Origin: an uncultured Chlorobiaceae bacterium
GTDB taxonomy: Bacteria; Bacteroidota; Chlorobiia; Chlorobiales; Chlorobiaceae
Assembly: GCA_903820085.1 (NCBI GenBank)
Contig: CAIJGA010000002.1
Location: 62,001-126,000 of the forward strand
Length of the DNA: 64,000 nt
Reading direction: 5' to 3'
Positions 56,017 through 64,000 of the stretch are shown here, in pieces. The notes beneath the pieces are model-generated. The model did not search any database, was not told where the DNA came from, and worked only from the letters and a program-made list of their open reading frames with translations. The translations under genes and the position numbers were made by a program. Within the stretch, counting starts at the first letter, position 1; each line of letters opens with the position of its first letter.

Positions 56017-58758
56017 ATGGCCAAGTCACCGTATAAAACATTCAAGGGAACTCAGAATAAGGCTCCTCAATTGAGCCTTGGGCTTATGTCTGGCAAAGCC
56101 GAAGGTGTGGCGCAAAACGATGCAAAAGCGATTGAATCGTGCAGGTTTTCGGCAGAGCAAGGTCGTGCCGATGCCCAATACAATCTTGGCGTAATGTACC
56201 AGAATGGGCAGGGTGTAGAGAAAAACGATGCCATAGCGGTGGATTGGTACCTGCTTTCGGCCTTGCAAGGTCATGCAGGAGCCCGCTTCAACCTCGGGTG
56301 GATGTACCAGAATGGCCAAGGCGTGGAGAAAAACGATGCCACAGCGGCGGAATGGTACCGGCTTTCTGCCCTGCAAGGTCATGCAGGTGCCCGGTTCAAC
56401 CTCGGGGAAATGTACATGAACGGCAAGGGCGTTGAAAAAGACGATGCCGAAGCGGTAAAGTGGTACCGGCTTGCAGCCGAGCAAGGTCGTGCCGATGCCC
56501 AATACAATCTTGGCCTTATGTACTGGATCGGCCAGGGCGTAAAGCAAAACAATGCCGAAGCCATCAAATGGTACCAGTTTTCCGCTAATCGGGGTTATGC
56601 CGATGCCCAGTGGCGCCTCGGTGAGATCTACGAATACGGTCGAAGCGTTGAAAAAAACGATGCCGAAGCGGTGATTTGGTACCGGCTTGCCGCCGCTCAG
56701 AGCCATGCGGGTGCCCAATGGTGCCTCGGCATGATGAATGAAAACGGTAAAGGCATCGAACAAAACGATGCCGAAGCAGTGAGTTTGTACCGGCTTGCTG
56801 CAAAGCAAGGTCATGCTGGTGCCCAGTGGTGCCTCGGTGAGAGGTACGAAAACGGCAAAGGCGTTGAAAAAAACGATGCAGAAGCGATGCGATTGTACCG
56901 GTTGGCTGCCGATCAGGGCCATGCAGACGCTCGGTTCAAACTCGGGTGGATATACGAAAACGGCCAAGGCGTCGAACAAAACGATGCCGAAGCGATTATA
57001 TGGTACCAGCTTGCTGCCGAGCTAGGTCATGCTGATGCCCGGTGTAACCTCGGGCGAATGTACGAGAACGGCAAAGGTGTAGAGAAAAACGATGCTGAAG
57101 CGGTTAAATGGTTCAGGCTTGCCGCCAAGCAAGGTCATGCTGATGCCCAGTGTAACCTCGGGCAGATGTACGAGAACTGCAAAGGCGTAGTGAAAAACGA
57201 TGCCGAAGCGGTAAAATGGTACAGGCTTTCTGCCGCTCAGAACCATGCGGGTGCCCAGTGTAACCTCGGGCGGATGTACGAGAACGGCCAGGGCGTCGAA
57301 CAAAACGATACCGAAGCGGTAGGATGGTTCAGGCTTGCCGCCAAGCAAGGTCAAGCTGATGCCCAGTGTAACCTCGGGCGGATGTACGAGAACGGCCAAG
57401 GCGTCGAACAAAACGATGCCGAAGCGTTGACTTGGTACCAGCTTTCCGCCGAGCAAGATCATCCAGGCGCCCAGTGGTGCCTCGGGCGGATGTACCAGAA
57501 CGCCAAGGGCGTCGAACAAAACGATGCTGAAGCGGCTAAATGGTACCGCTTCGCTGCCGGGCAAGGCTATGCCAATGCCCAATGGTGCCTCGGCGTGATG
57601 TGCCAGAACGGCCAAGGCGTCGAACAAAACGATGCCGAAGCGACGATAGGGTACCGCCTCGCTGCCGAGCAAGGTCATGCCGATGCTCAGTGGTGCCTTG
57701 GCGTGATGTACCAGAACGGCAAAGGCGTCGAACAAAACGATGCCGAAGCAGCGAAATGGTACCGGATTGCTGCCGAGCAAGGTCATGCCGATGCGCAGTA
57801 TAACCTCGGCATGATATACCAAAACGGCAAAGGCGTTGAACAAAACGATAATGAGGCGTTAAAATGGTACCGGCTCGCCGCCGATAAGGGACACACCCAT
57901 GCTCGGCAGAATCTCGCTCTGATGTACCGCATCGCTGCCGACCAGGGCGACGCGGATGCACAGTTTAATCTCGGGCGGATATACTCGAAAGGCGAAGGTG
58001 TGGCGCAAGACGATACCGAAGCTATGAAATGGCACCTGCTTTCCGCCGGGCAAAACTATGCCGATGCCCAGTGGTGCCTCGGCGTGATATTCGAGAACGG
58101 CAAAGGAGTCGAAAAAAGCGATACCAAAGCGCTGGAATGGTACCGTCTTGCCGCCGCTCAGAAACATGCAGGTGCCCAGTGTAACCTTGGCATGATGTAC
58201 CAGAACGGCAAAGGCGTAGAGAAAAACGATGCCGAAGCGTTGAAGTGGTACCGCCTTTCCGCCGCTCAAAACCATGCCGATGCCCAATGTAACCTCGGCG
58301 TGATGTACCATAACGGCCAGGGCGTAGAGAAAAACGATTCCGAAGTAATGAGACTGTACCGGCGTGCCGCCGCTCAGAACCATGCCGAAGCCCAATGCAA
58401 TCTCGGTTGGATGTACCGGAACGGCCAAGGCGTGGACAAAAACAATGCCGAAGCAGTGAAATGGTACAGGCTTGCCGCCATTCAAGGCCATGCCGATGCC
58501 CAATGGTGCCTCGGCACGATGTACGAAAACGGCAAAGGCGTTGAAAAAAACGATAAAGAGTCGGTAAAATGGTACCGGCTTGCCGCCGAGCAGGGCCACG
58601 CGCGTGCCCAATGGAATCTGGGCTGGAAGTACGATAATGGCCAAGGCGTAAAGCAAAACTATGCCGAAGCAAAGAAATGGTATCAGCTTGCCGCTGATCA
58701 AGGCCATGCCGAGGCCCGGCGCGACCTCGAATGGATTTGCGAGAATGGTCGGGGTTGA
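56017..58758 (+). CDS. Giant Sel1-repeat protein, 913 aa
   Basis: After a short lead (MAKSPYKTFKGTQNKAPQ) come about 23 complete 36-residue Sel1 repeats, flanked by a degenerate first repeat and a 14-residue partial last one. The consensus is AQxNLGxMYxNGxGVxxNDAEAxxWYRLAAxQGHAD. One repeat is truncated to 19 residues (about 627-645), joining its start to the end of the next. Neighbouring 108-base units are very similar in DNA as well as protein, which makes length change by recombination likely. No signal peptide; probably a long alpha-solenoid scaffold in the cytoplasm. AAAGGAG stands 11 bases before the ATG. Confidence 0.88.
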   Translation: MAKSPYKTFKGTQNKAPQLSLGLMSGKAEGVAQNDAKAIESCRFSAEQGRADAQYNLGVMYQNGQGVEKNDAIAVDWYLLSALQGHAGARFNLGWMYQNGQGVEKNDATAAEWYRLSALQGHAGARFNLGEMYMNGKGVEKDDAEAVKWYRLAAEQGRADAQYNLGLMYWIGQGVKQNNAEAIKWYQFSANRGYADAQWRLGEIYEYGRSVEKNDAEAVIWYRLAAAQSHAGAQWCLGMMNENGKGIEQNDAEAVSLYRLAAKQGHAGAQWCLGERYENGKGVEKNDAEAMRLYRLAADQGHADARFKLGWIYENGQGVEQNDAEAIIWYQLAAELGHADARCNLGRMYENGKGVEKNDAEAVKWFRLAAKQGHADAQCNLGQMYENCKGVVKNDAEAVKWYRLSAAQNHAGAQCNLGRMYENGQGVEQNDTEAVGWFRLAAKQGQADAQCNLGRMYENGQGVEQNDAEALTWYQLSAEQDHPGAQWCLGRMYQNAKGVEQNDAEAAKWYRFAAGQGYANAQWCLGVMCQNGQGVEQNDAEATIGYRLAAEQGHADAQWCLGVMYQNGKGVEQNDAEAAKWYRIAAEQGHADAQYNLGMIYQNGKGVEQNDNEALKWYRLAADKGHTHARQNLALMYRIAADQGDADAQFNLGRIYSKGEGVAQDDTEAMKWHLLSAGQNYADAQWCLGVIFENGKGVEKSDTKALEWYRLAAAQKHAGAQCNLGMMYQNGKGVEKNDAEALKWYRLSAAQNHADAQCNLGVMYHNGQGVEKNDSEVMRLYRRAAAQNHAEAQCNLGWMYRNGQGVDKNNAEAVKWYRLAAIQGHADAQWCLGTMYENGKGVEKNDKESVKWYRLAAEQGHARAQWNLGWKYDNGQGVKQNYAEAKKWYQLAADQGHAEARRDLEWICENGRG

Positions 58759-58834
58759 CAGCAAAACGATATATTGCCGATAGGCGCAATGCACTTGAGC
58801 ACCTGACGATCAAATCATCAGACCGTCACGCAAC

Positions 58835-59600
58835 TCATTCAAAGTCAAGCAGCTCAAGACCGTTAAACAGAACATCAAGTCCTTCGCCTCTGTACAACGG
58901 TGCTATGTTGCCATTTTGTTCAGCTTGAGGATCAAAAGTCTCCGACAGGCTTGTGAAAAGTACAGAGGCAAAATATCCGACACGACCAACATGTTCAAAT
59001 GCTTTATGAACTTCCTGAAGATGAGCAGGACGGGCAGCATTTTTCAAGGGATATCGTGCCGCACGAACAACTACCCACTCCGGACCAGTTTCACCAACAA
59101 ACCATAAAGAAGGATCGATATCAGGGTTACTGTACCACTCTATCACCTCTATGCCTGCTTTTTCGAATTCTTCCCTTATAATCGTTACAGCAAAGTCAAT
59201 GGAGTTCCCAATCCGTCATTTCAATTGGAAAATCACTCTTCAATTCAAAAGGATTAACAGGCATAAGTGTTTGAGCATCCAGTAGACCCCAACCTTTTTC
59301 TATCGGAGCCCATTCCCCCAAACACTTACGCATAGGCATAATACAAGCGTGACCTTGGCAGCGTTTAGCTATTAGGAGTAGTCCTTTGGTAGTACTGGTT
59401 TCTTCGAGTTTATGGTCAACATCCTCCAACTTGACAAAAAACAACTGATTACCAAAATAGAAGGACATGTGCTCAAGAAAAGGCTGGAGTGGTTGTAATT
59501 TATACCACTTAAGCCCACCCACAACGTGATATTGAAGATGCTTTTTCGCCTCATGTGATCGGAAAACAAGAATAAGCCAAAAACGGAAAATAAGAATCAC
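58835..59600 (-). pseudogene. Hypothetical gene split by a +1 frameshift at a TGAC site
   Basis: Two minus-strand frames meet at 59196. The upstream one ends FPIEMTDWELH then TGA; the downstream one, read one base on, continues DFAVTIIREEFEKAGIEVIE, then WYSNPDIDPSLWFVGETGPE and VVVRAARYP. The joined EMTDWELH-DFAV reads as one protein of about 210-255 residues. Without the shift the second part has no good start. The site CAT TGA C, with GGGA just upstream, recalls the RF2 programmed frameshift, but a mutation or sequence error is equally possible. The N-terminal start is unclear. Family not named; no function is claimed. Confidence 0.6.
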
Positions 59601-60172
59601 CCAGGGTTAGCGTAAAAAACACCCATAGCTCGTAGTTTGAAGGTGCAAACCAAATCAAACCCCAGAGCTATGAGGACACAGTTAAAAAAGCTAACCATGT
59701 ACAACAAAGTTAAAGAACTTTTACGAGAAGGATTAAGCATCCGCCAAATCAGCCGAAATACTGGCTTGGACAGGGTAACGGTGCGCAAGTACCTCCGCAT
59801 GACCGAGGAGGAATTCAGTGACTTTCTCGCTCTGCAGAAGCAGCGTAACCGAAAATTGCAGCCCTATGAAGAGTTTATCAAAAAAAGGGTTACCGACTAT
59901 CCTGACTGCAGTGCCGCTCAAGTCGAAGATTGGCTGAAAGAGCATCACCCGGATTTGCAAGAGGTAACAACTCGAACGATATACTCTTTTGTCCAGTGGA
60001 TCCGAAAGTCCCATGACATACCGAAACCAAAAGGAACTCCTCGGTACTATCAGCCGGTCGAGCAACTTCCTTACGGAGAGCAGGCGCAGGTTGATTTATG
60101 GAGCGAAGTGGAGCGTACCCTGCGGAACGGCGGCGGAATAAAGCGAGGGTTCCCGACAATCTTTGGGCGCGA

Positions 60173-60305
60173 GGCTGCGCAAACGGAGCGGAGCGGAGAG
60201 AGAGCCTGCATGGTTGCTCTTCCGCAACCTGCGGCGAATGGAGCCTTTGCGGGTGTGGACCGGAGTGAGTGCGGCGGGTTGGCTGCGCAAACGGAGCGAA
60301 GCGGA
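60173..60305. repeat. Pair of 25-base direct repeats
   Basis: The two copies differ at one base and are 108 bases apart. They lie in a GC-rich insert inside the istA remnant. Confidence 0.8.
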
Positions 60306-60371
60306 GTGCGGCGCCTGTCGTGGGAGAGGTTTGACACAGGTGATCATTCGATAAAGCAGCTCATTTTCCGC

Positions 60372-60401
60372 TTGACATCGTTAAAAAATCCCTTATATTA
60401 T
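60372..60401 (+). promoter_or_regulatory. Strong sigma-70-like promoter
   Basis: TTGACA at 60372-60377, an 18-base spacer and TATTAT at 60396-60401. One of the clearest promoters in the window. Transcription would begin about 60408, moving toward the terminator at 60445-60488. Confidence 0.6.
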
Positions 60402-60407
60402 AAACGA

Positions 60408-60488
60408 ATTCATGGCCTATCGGCTTTGAATCTATCGAGGTCTCGGCCTGCTGTACCAGCGTAGCGAATCAGCGGCCTTTGTTTTTTT
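60408..60488 (+). ncRNA. Candidate small RNA of about 80 nt
   Basis: The promoter at 60372-60401 is followed, without a credible gene, by a rho-independent terminator at 60445-60488. The predicted transcript contains only a 5-codon ATG frame (60411). Its 3' end overlaps the 3' end of the convergent hypothetical gene at 60469-60957, so it could also be a short antisense RNA. No family recognised. Confidence 0.35.
60445..60488 (+). terminator. Rho-independent terminator
   Basis: Stem GGCC(T)GCTG against CAGCGGCC with a bulged T, then TTTG and seven T. The hairpin loop contains a second small stem-like sequence. Confidence 0.65.
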
Positions 60489-60957
60489 CTGATATCACTG
60501 ATTCGATAAAGTCCTCTTTCTTCCACCTTGGAGCCCTTCTGATTTTCCATATACTTCGGTCTGCCTGGTAGCACGTCACAAACTTACCTTTCAGATCTCC
60601 GTTATTTTTGCGCAGAAGCTGAATAACCACAACGAACTGTTCATATTCAACACACACCCTTGATGCGGGGTCATATTTCCCTTTTTTACTATCCCAACCC
60701 TGGTAAAGTGCGGCATGAGCCGATTCGAGTGTTATTTTTATCCAGTTCATACGCTGAGCACGCACAAGTGAGAACACATCTTTTGAGCCTCGCATATCAC
60801 TACTTTCATAAAAAGCGTGATAAAAGCGGACAGGATCGAAGTAAACTCTTATATCATCAAAAGTTATAATTGATTTGCAGCAATATTCTCTCTTAAAATG
60901 ATCACGATACTGTTCTTCGTCTTCATAAACGAGAAGTGACGGCAGAGTCATTACCAC
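60469..60957 (-). CDS. Small protein beside a DUF3800 gene, possible BECR-fold nuclease
   Basis: 162 residues. Sequence highlights are FDPVRFYHAFYESSDMRG, RAQRMNWIKITLESAHAAL, YQGWDSKKGKYD, then QADRSIWKIRRAPRWKKEDF. The late FVTCYQADRSIWKIRRAP resembles the end strand of RelE/EndoU/colicin-type (BECR) ribonuclease folds, an inference from pattern only. The ATG overlaps the stop of the DUF3800 gene by 7 bases, indicating tight co-expression. No membrane segment. Confidence 0.6.
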   Translation of the reverse strand: MVMTLPSLLVYEDEEQYRDHFKREYCCKSIITFDDIRVYFDPVRFYHAFYESSDMRGSKDVFSLVRAQRMNWIKITLESAHAALYQGWDSKKGKYDPASRVCVEYEQFVVVIQLLRKNNGDLKGKFVTCYQADRSIWKIRRAPRWKKEDFIESVISEKNKGR

Positions 60958-61652
60958 CCCCCTTTTAGACGAATTTTAAAGACATTGAATTTCTGCTCCC
61001 CTTTTGCGGTAGCAATCAATTTTTCGACTCCGAGAGATTTTTCCATGTACTGAACAACGGCTTCTTTTGCCGAACCGACTCTCAGCGTGTTATTCATTCG
61101 ACTGCTTGCTGCACCAAGAAGAAAATCGCAGAATTGTATGAGTACAAGCTGTCTTGAAGGAAGGGATTGTATATTTTTTATGGTTGAAAATATGTTGGAT
61201 GCGTCAAGATATTTTTTCAATGTATGCAATCGCAGGGGATCACGATTTTTCTTCACATCACAATAGATATCATATTCGTTAAAATCTTGTATCCAATGGT
61301 GTAAGAGCTGATAATAAAACTTGTAGAAACCAAGCTCACCATCTTGATTATGAAATTGCAAGTTAACATGTTCACGCTCTACCGCTATACAGCGAAATCG
61401 CATATCGGTGCCGTAAGAGGCAAAAAGGTCTATCAGACCTAAATAAAATGGTAATTTAGATGCCGATATTTTTGACCATTTTATTTCTCCCCATGCATTG
61501 TGCTCTGCCCTTATTCCCTTTATTTTTTCCTTCAATTCCAGCCGTAACTCTGATGGCAACCACAGGCTGCCAATCATTAAGTAATGCGCATTCGGATTCT
61601 TTGAAGTAAAAAGATCAGGATATGCCTCATCACAATAAACCTCAAATTTCAT
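60951..61652 (-). CDS. DUF3800-domain protein
   Basis: 233 residues beginning MKFEVYCDEAYPDLFTSKNP, then HYLMIGSLWLPSE, EIKWSKISASKLPFYLGLID and FCDFLLGAASSRMN. The early CDEA and the later QFCDFLLGA (acidic residue before the C-terminal helix) are the conserved positions of DUF3800, an RNase H-like fold of unknown function often found in defence islands. Preceded by AGGAGA. Its downstream partner overlaps it, so the pair looks like a unit. Confidence 0.8.
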   Translation of the reverse strand: MKFEVYCDEAYPDLFTSKNPNAHYLMIGSLWLPSELRLELKEKIKGIRAEHNAWGEIKWSKISASKLPFYLGLIDLFASYGTDMRFRCIAVEREHVNLQFHNQDGELGFYKFYYQLLHHWIQDFNEYDIYCDVKKNRDPLRLHTLKKYLDASNIFSTIKNIQSLPSRQLVLIQFCDFLLGAASSRMNNTLRVGSAKEAVVQYMEKSLGVEKLIATAKGEQKFNVFKIRLKGGW

Positions 61653-62018
61653 ATAATCTCCTGAACTTGTTGTAAAAAATCACTATAAAATGGGTGGGGA
61701 GAGGGGGACTCGAACCCCCTGCCCTCTATCCTGAATTCAGATTACTTCTTCTATTGCTCTCAATGTCTTATAGCTTGGAGTCTGGTACCGTTCTCCCCAC
61801 GAGGGCAACCCCAACTGCTACACTTTTGAGTTTTATCATTGTCGTAAAGTTTTGAGTTGCCAGCATTGTTGCCAATGAGGAGAACGCCAAAGCTCCAACT
61901 ATGGACATTGTCAAGCTAATAGTCAACGTAACCTTTAAACCCAGGCTCACGAGACTCAATAAATCATAGTATAAACAGTTGTTGTAGATTCATCTTTACA
62001 CATTTTTGCTCCTAAAAA
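61653..62018. other. Spacer with tRNA fragment and no intact gene
   Basis: Apart from the tRNA 3'-end fragment near 61691-61719 I see no gene. A short minus-strand frame about 61768-61959 (MSLVSLGLKVTLTISLTMSI) is membrane-like but has no ribosome site and may be chance. Confidence 0.4.
61691..61719 (-). tRNA. tRNA 3'-end fragment (T-arm and acceptor strand)
   Basis: On the minus strand, AGGGGGTTCGAGTCCCCCT is a perfect T-arm with TTCGA loop, followed by TCTCCCC, A and CCC as an acceptor 3' strand. A matching GGGGAGA lies 89 bases upstream, but no D-arm or anticodon arm can be folded between. It is best seen as the tRNA end retained at the edge of an integrated element. Confidence 0.45.
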
Positions 62019-64000
62019 TCATCCTTCCCACTCTGCGCTGAGGGTTTCGGCCTGTTCGAGCACTAAGGTTATGGCCTCTTCCTGTTTTGTTGGGGGGTAT
62101 TTGTATTTGCGCAGGATTCGTTTGACGAGCAGGCGGAGCCGTGCGCGGACGCTCTCTCTTGTTGACCAGTCTACGGTGATGCTTTTTCGGAGGTTTTCGG
62201 CGAGTTCGTGGGCAATTTTTTTGAGGATTTCATCGCCCATTTCGCGGACGGCCTCTTGGTTATTGGCGAGGGCATCGTAAAAAGCGAGTTCGTCAGTGTT
62301 GAGTCCGAGGTTTTCGCCCCTCTGGACGGCTTCCTGAAATTTTTTGGCCATGGCAATCAGCTCTTCGATAACCTGAGCAGTTTCGATGGCACGGTTCTGG
62401 TAGCGCTGGACAACGCTGGTGAGGAGTTCGGAGAATTTTTTCTGTTGGACAACGTTTGTGGCAAAGCGTGTTTTTATCTCTCCTTCAAGCAGGCGTTTGA
62501 GAAGTTCTACAGCGAGGTTTCGTTCGGGTATATTTCGTACCTCGCGGAGAAAGGCTTCGTCGAGGATGCCGATGTTGGGCTTGTCGAGTCCGACGGCTTC
62601 AAAAATATCAACGACGTTTTCTGATACCAGTGCTGAACCGATGATCTGGCGGATAGCCAGCTCTTTTTCTCCATCGGTTTGTTTTTTTGTACTGATCTCT
62701 TTTTTGGTCAACAGCACCTTTACGGTCTGAAAGAATGCTATCTCCTCACGAACAGCCTTTGCTTCATCGAGAGTGCCGCAGAGGGTAAAGGCTTTGGAGA
62801 GTGCCAAAGTAGTGTCGCAGAAGCGTTTTTTGCCATCTTCCAGTCCGAGAATGTGGTTGGCTGCTTTGGCCAGAAGCCGATGTCCACCAGTTAGAAAACT
62901 GCTGTAATCGAACCCGTACATCATACCGTGCAGGATATCGAGTTTTTCGAGCAGCAAGGCAAGTGCTTCGGATGTATCAACGGTTGGGCGTCCCCGGCCT
63001 TTGCTTGCGGTGTAGTCGGCAATGGCTTTTTTCAAGTCGGTTGCGATGCCGATGTAATCGACCACGAGACCACCCTGCTTGTCGCGGAAGACGCGGTTAA
63101 CGCGGGCAATGGCCTGCATGAGGTTGTGGCCCTTCATGGGTTTATCGACATACATGGTGTGGACGCAGGGGGCATCAAAACCGGTAAGCCACATGTCGCG
63201 CACGATGACAAGGCGCATGGGATCGGCAGGATCTTTAAACCGTTTTTCGAGGCGCTTTTTGGTTTTGTGGGAGTAGATATGCGGCCGGAGCAGTGGCTTA
63301 TCGCTGGCTGATCCGGTTATGACCACTTTAATCATCCCTTTTTCAGGATCTTCATCGTGCCATTCAGGGCGAAGCTCAATAATCGCGTTGTAAAGATGAA
63401 CGCAGATGTCGCGGCTCATGGCGACGATCATGGCTTTTCCGGTTTGCGCTTTGCTGCGTTCTTCAAAGTGAGCTACCAGATCGGCGGCAACAAGCTTGAT
63501 GCGGGGCTCAGCGCCAACTACTTTTTCAAGGGCGGCCCATTTGCTTTTCAGCCGGTTCTGCTCGTTCTCTTCTTCATCTTCGGCCAGTTCATCAACTTCA
63601 TCATCAATCTCCGGAAGCACCTCCTTGTTCAGCCCAAGCTTTGCAAGGCGGGATTCAAAATAGATCGGCACCGTAGCCCCGTCGGTACGGGACTGCTGCA
63701 TGTCGTAGATGTGGATATAGTCGCCAAAAACGGCCCGCGTGTCGCGGTCTTCGGTTGACACGGGCGTGCCGGTGAACGCTACAAAGGTCGCATTGGGCAG
63801 GGCTTCGCGCAGATGCTGGGCGTAACCCACCTGATAACCCTTCAGGTCGCCTTTGAACTTTGCCTCAAAGCCATATTGGGTACGGTGGGCTTCATCGGCA
63901 ATAACGACAATATTGTGCCGGTCGGAGAGCACGGGAAAGCTGCTCTCGCTGGCGTCAGGCATGAACTTCTGGATGGTGGCAAAAACGATCCCGCCTGATG
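62019..64000 (-). CDS. hsdR: Type I restriction enzyme R subunit, C-terminal part (partial)
   Basis: The open frame continues past the window edge. It reads [14 protein letters not shown] at its start, then [13 protein letters not shown] (motif II), VAFTGTPVS (motif III) and [17 protein letters not shown] (motif V region), [15 protein letters not shown] (motif VI). The C-terminal half (from about 380) is helical and contacts the methylase. It is a DNA translocase that cleaves non-methylated DNA as part of HsdRMS. The N-terminal nuclease domain lies outside. The neighbouring hsdM/hsdS genes are not in the window. Confidence 0.9.
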   Translation of the reverse strand, partial: SGGIVFATIQKFMPDASESSFPVLSDRHNIVVIADEAHRTQYGFEAKFKGDLKGYQVGYAQHLREALPNATFVAFTGTPVSTEDRDTRAVFGDYIHIYDMQQSRTDGATVPIYFESRLAKLGLNKEVLPEIDDEVDELAEDEEENEQNRLKSKWAALEKVVGAEPRIKLVAADLVAHFEERSKAQTGKAMIVAMSRDICVHLYNAIIELRPEWHDEDPEKGMIKVVITGSASDKPLLRPHIYSHKTKKRLEKRFKDPADPMRLVIVRDMWLTGFDAPCVHTMYVDKPMKGHNLMQAIARVNRVFRDKQGGLVVDYIGIATDLKKAIADYTASKGRGRPTVDTSEALALLLEKLDILHGMMYGFDYSSFLTGGHRLLAKAANHILGLEDGKKRFCDTTLALSKAFTLCGTLDEAKAVREEIAFFQTVKVLLTKKEISTKKQTDGEKELAIRQIIGSALVSENVVDIFEAVGLDKPNIGILDEAFLREVRNIPERNLAVELLKRLLEGEIKTRFATNVVQQKKFSELLTSVVQRYQNRAIETAQVIEELIAMAKKFQEAVQRGENLGLNTDELAFYDALANNQEAVREMGDEILKKIAHELAENLRKSITVDWSTRESVRARLRLLVKRILRKYKYPPTKQEEAITLVLEQAETLSAEWEG

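Larger units (their letters stand above)
59637..60464 (+). mobile_element. Truncated IS21-family transposase (IstA) with internal direct repeats
   Basis: The first ~150 codons are IstA: MYNKVKELLREGLSIRQISR, NTGLDRVTVRKYL, then the rve start GEQAQVDLWSE, where intact IstA reads QVDFGE. From about 60090 the frame enters GC-rich sequence unlike a transposase, including a 25-base direct repeat (GGCTGCGCAAACGGAGCG then AGCGGA) at 60173-60197 and 60281-60305. The IstA catalytic core and IstB are missing. The fragment runs to a stop at 60462. Ends of the element are not identifiable. Confidence 0.75.

Noticed and set aside
56017-58758. CRISPR-like repeats
   Set aside because: The 108-base period codes for protein repeats without spacers of unrelated sequence; no CRISPR array or cas gene seen anywhere in the window.
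56026-58813. Several long minus-strand open frames opposite the giant Sel1 gene
   Set aside because: They arise because each 108-base repeat lacks stops in the antisense frames; the translations mirror the repeat and have no independent domain or ribosome site.
61681-61803. A complete tRNA on the minus strand
   Set aside because: Only the T-arm and acceptor pair well; the ~72-base interior does not form D and anticodon arms.

Overview
The window looks like a chromosome segment of a green sulfur bacterium (Chlorobiaceae; a Chlorobium/Pelodictyon-type genome of intermediate GC). The evidence is indirect: an ArsA-family ATPase, an amt plus divergent P-II pair, class I DAHP synthase, SerA, and many genes with weak or absent Shine-Dalgarno sites, all of a type I associate with that group. 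The species cannot be fixed from the sequence alone.

Layout. 1-9 kb: the start of pepA (partial), an NrnA-like DHH phosphoesterase, a very large multi-PAS histidine kinase, two tandem small coiled-coil/LuxR-type HTH paralogs, a secreted DNA/RNA endonuclease, a stretch of apparent gene remains, and two unrecognised small genes. 9-33.7 kb is mostly housekeeping: rlmN, a hypothetical gene, adk, priA, amt with a P-II gene, pgi, an RsbW-like kinase, an outer-membrane protein, an acetyltransferase, a DAHP synthase, serA, an ArsA ATPase, an MltD-like transglycosylase, truA, then a same-strand run of GH13/GlgE-like enzyme, PfkB kinase, SSS symporter and Maf. Most of its terminators are strong hairpins with T-runs.

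33.6-44.8 kb is an accessory export locus. It resembles the NHLM-type (nitrile hydratase leader/microcin) RiPP secretion system: HlyD-like adaptor, TolC-like channel, C39 peptidase-ABC transporter and a second ABC transporter. It continues into an output-less membrane sensor domain, an MFS transporter and a Cache-like protein. A frameshifted 3' remnant of a radical SAM/SPASM maturase lies just upstream and no precursor peptide is visible, so the locus looks like a decayed or split RiPP system.

44.8-64 kb is a variable, rearranged region: a WYL regulator, an Rpn-family nuclease, 5'-truncated toxin-antitoxin remnants, duplicated gene-end fragments, an AddA/AddB-like helicase-nuclease pair, Sel1-repeat genes (one of 913 residues with 23 full 36-residue repeats) next to a YbjN-like and a triple Cys3His-repeat protein, a gene split by an RF2-like frameshift site, a truncated IS21-type istA carrying direct repeats, a possible promoter-terminator small RNA unit, a DUF3800 gene with a small partner, a tRNA 3'-end fragment, and the C-terminal part of a type I restriction HsdR. 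This mixture reads as a defence/mobile island; its functions are inferred from context, not proven.
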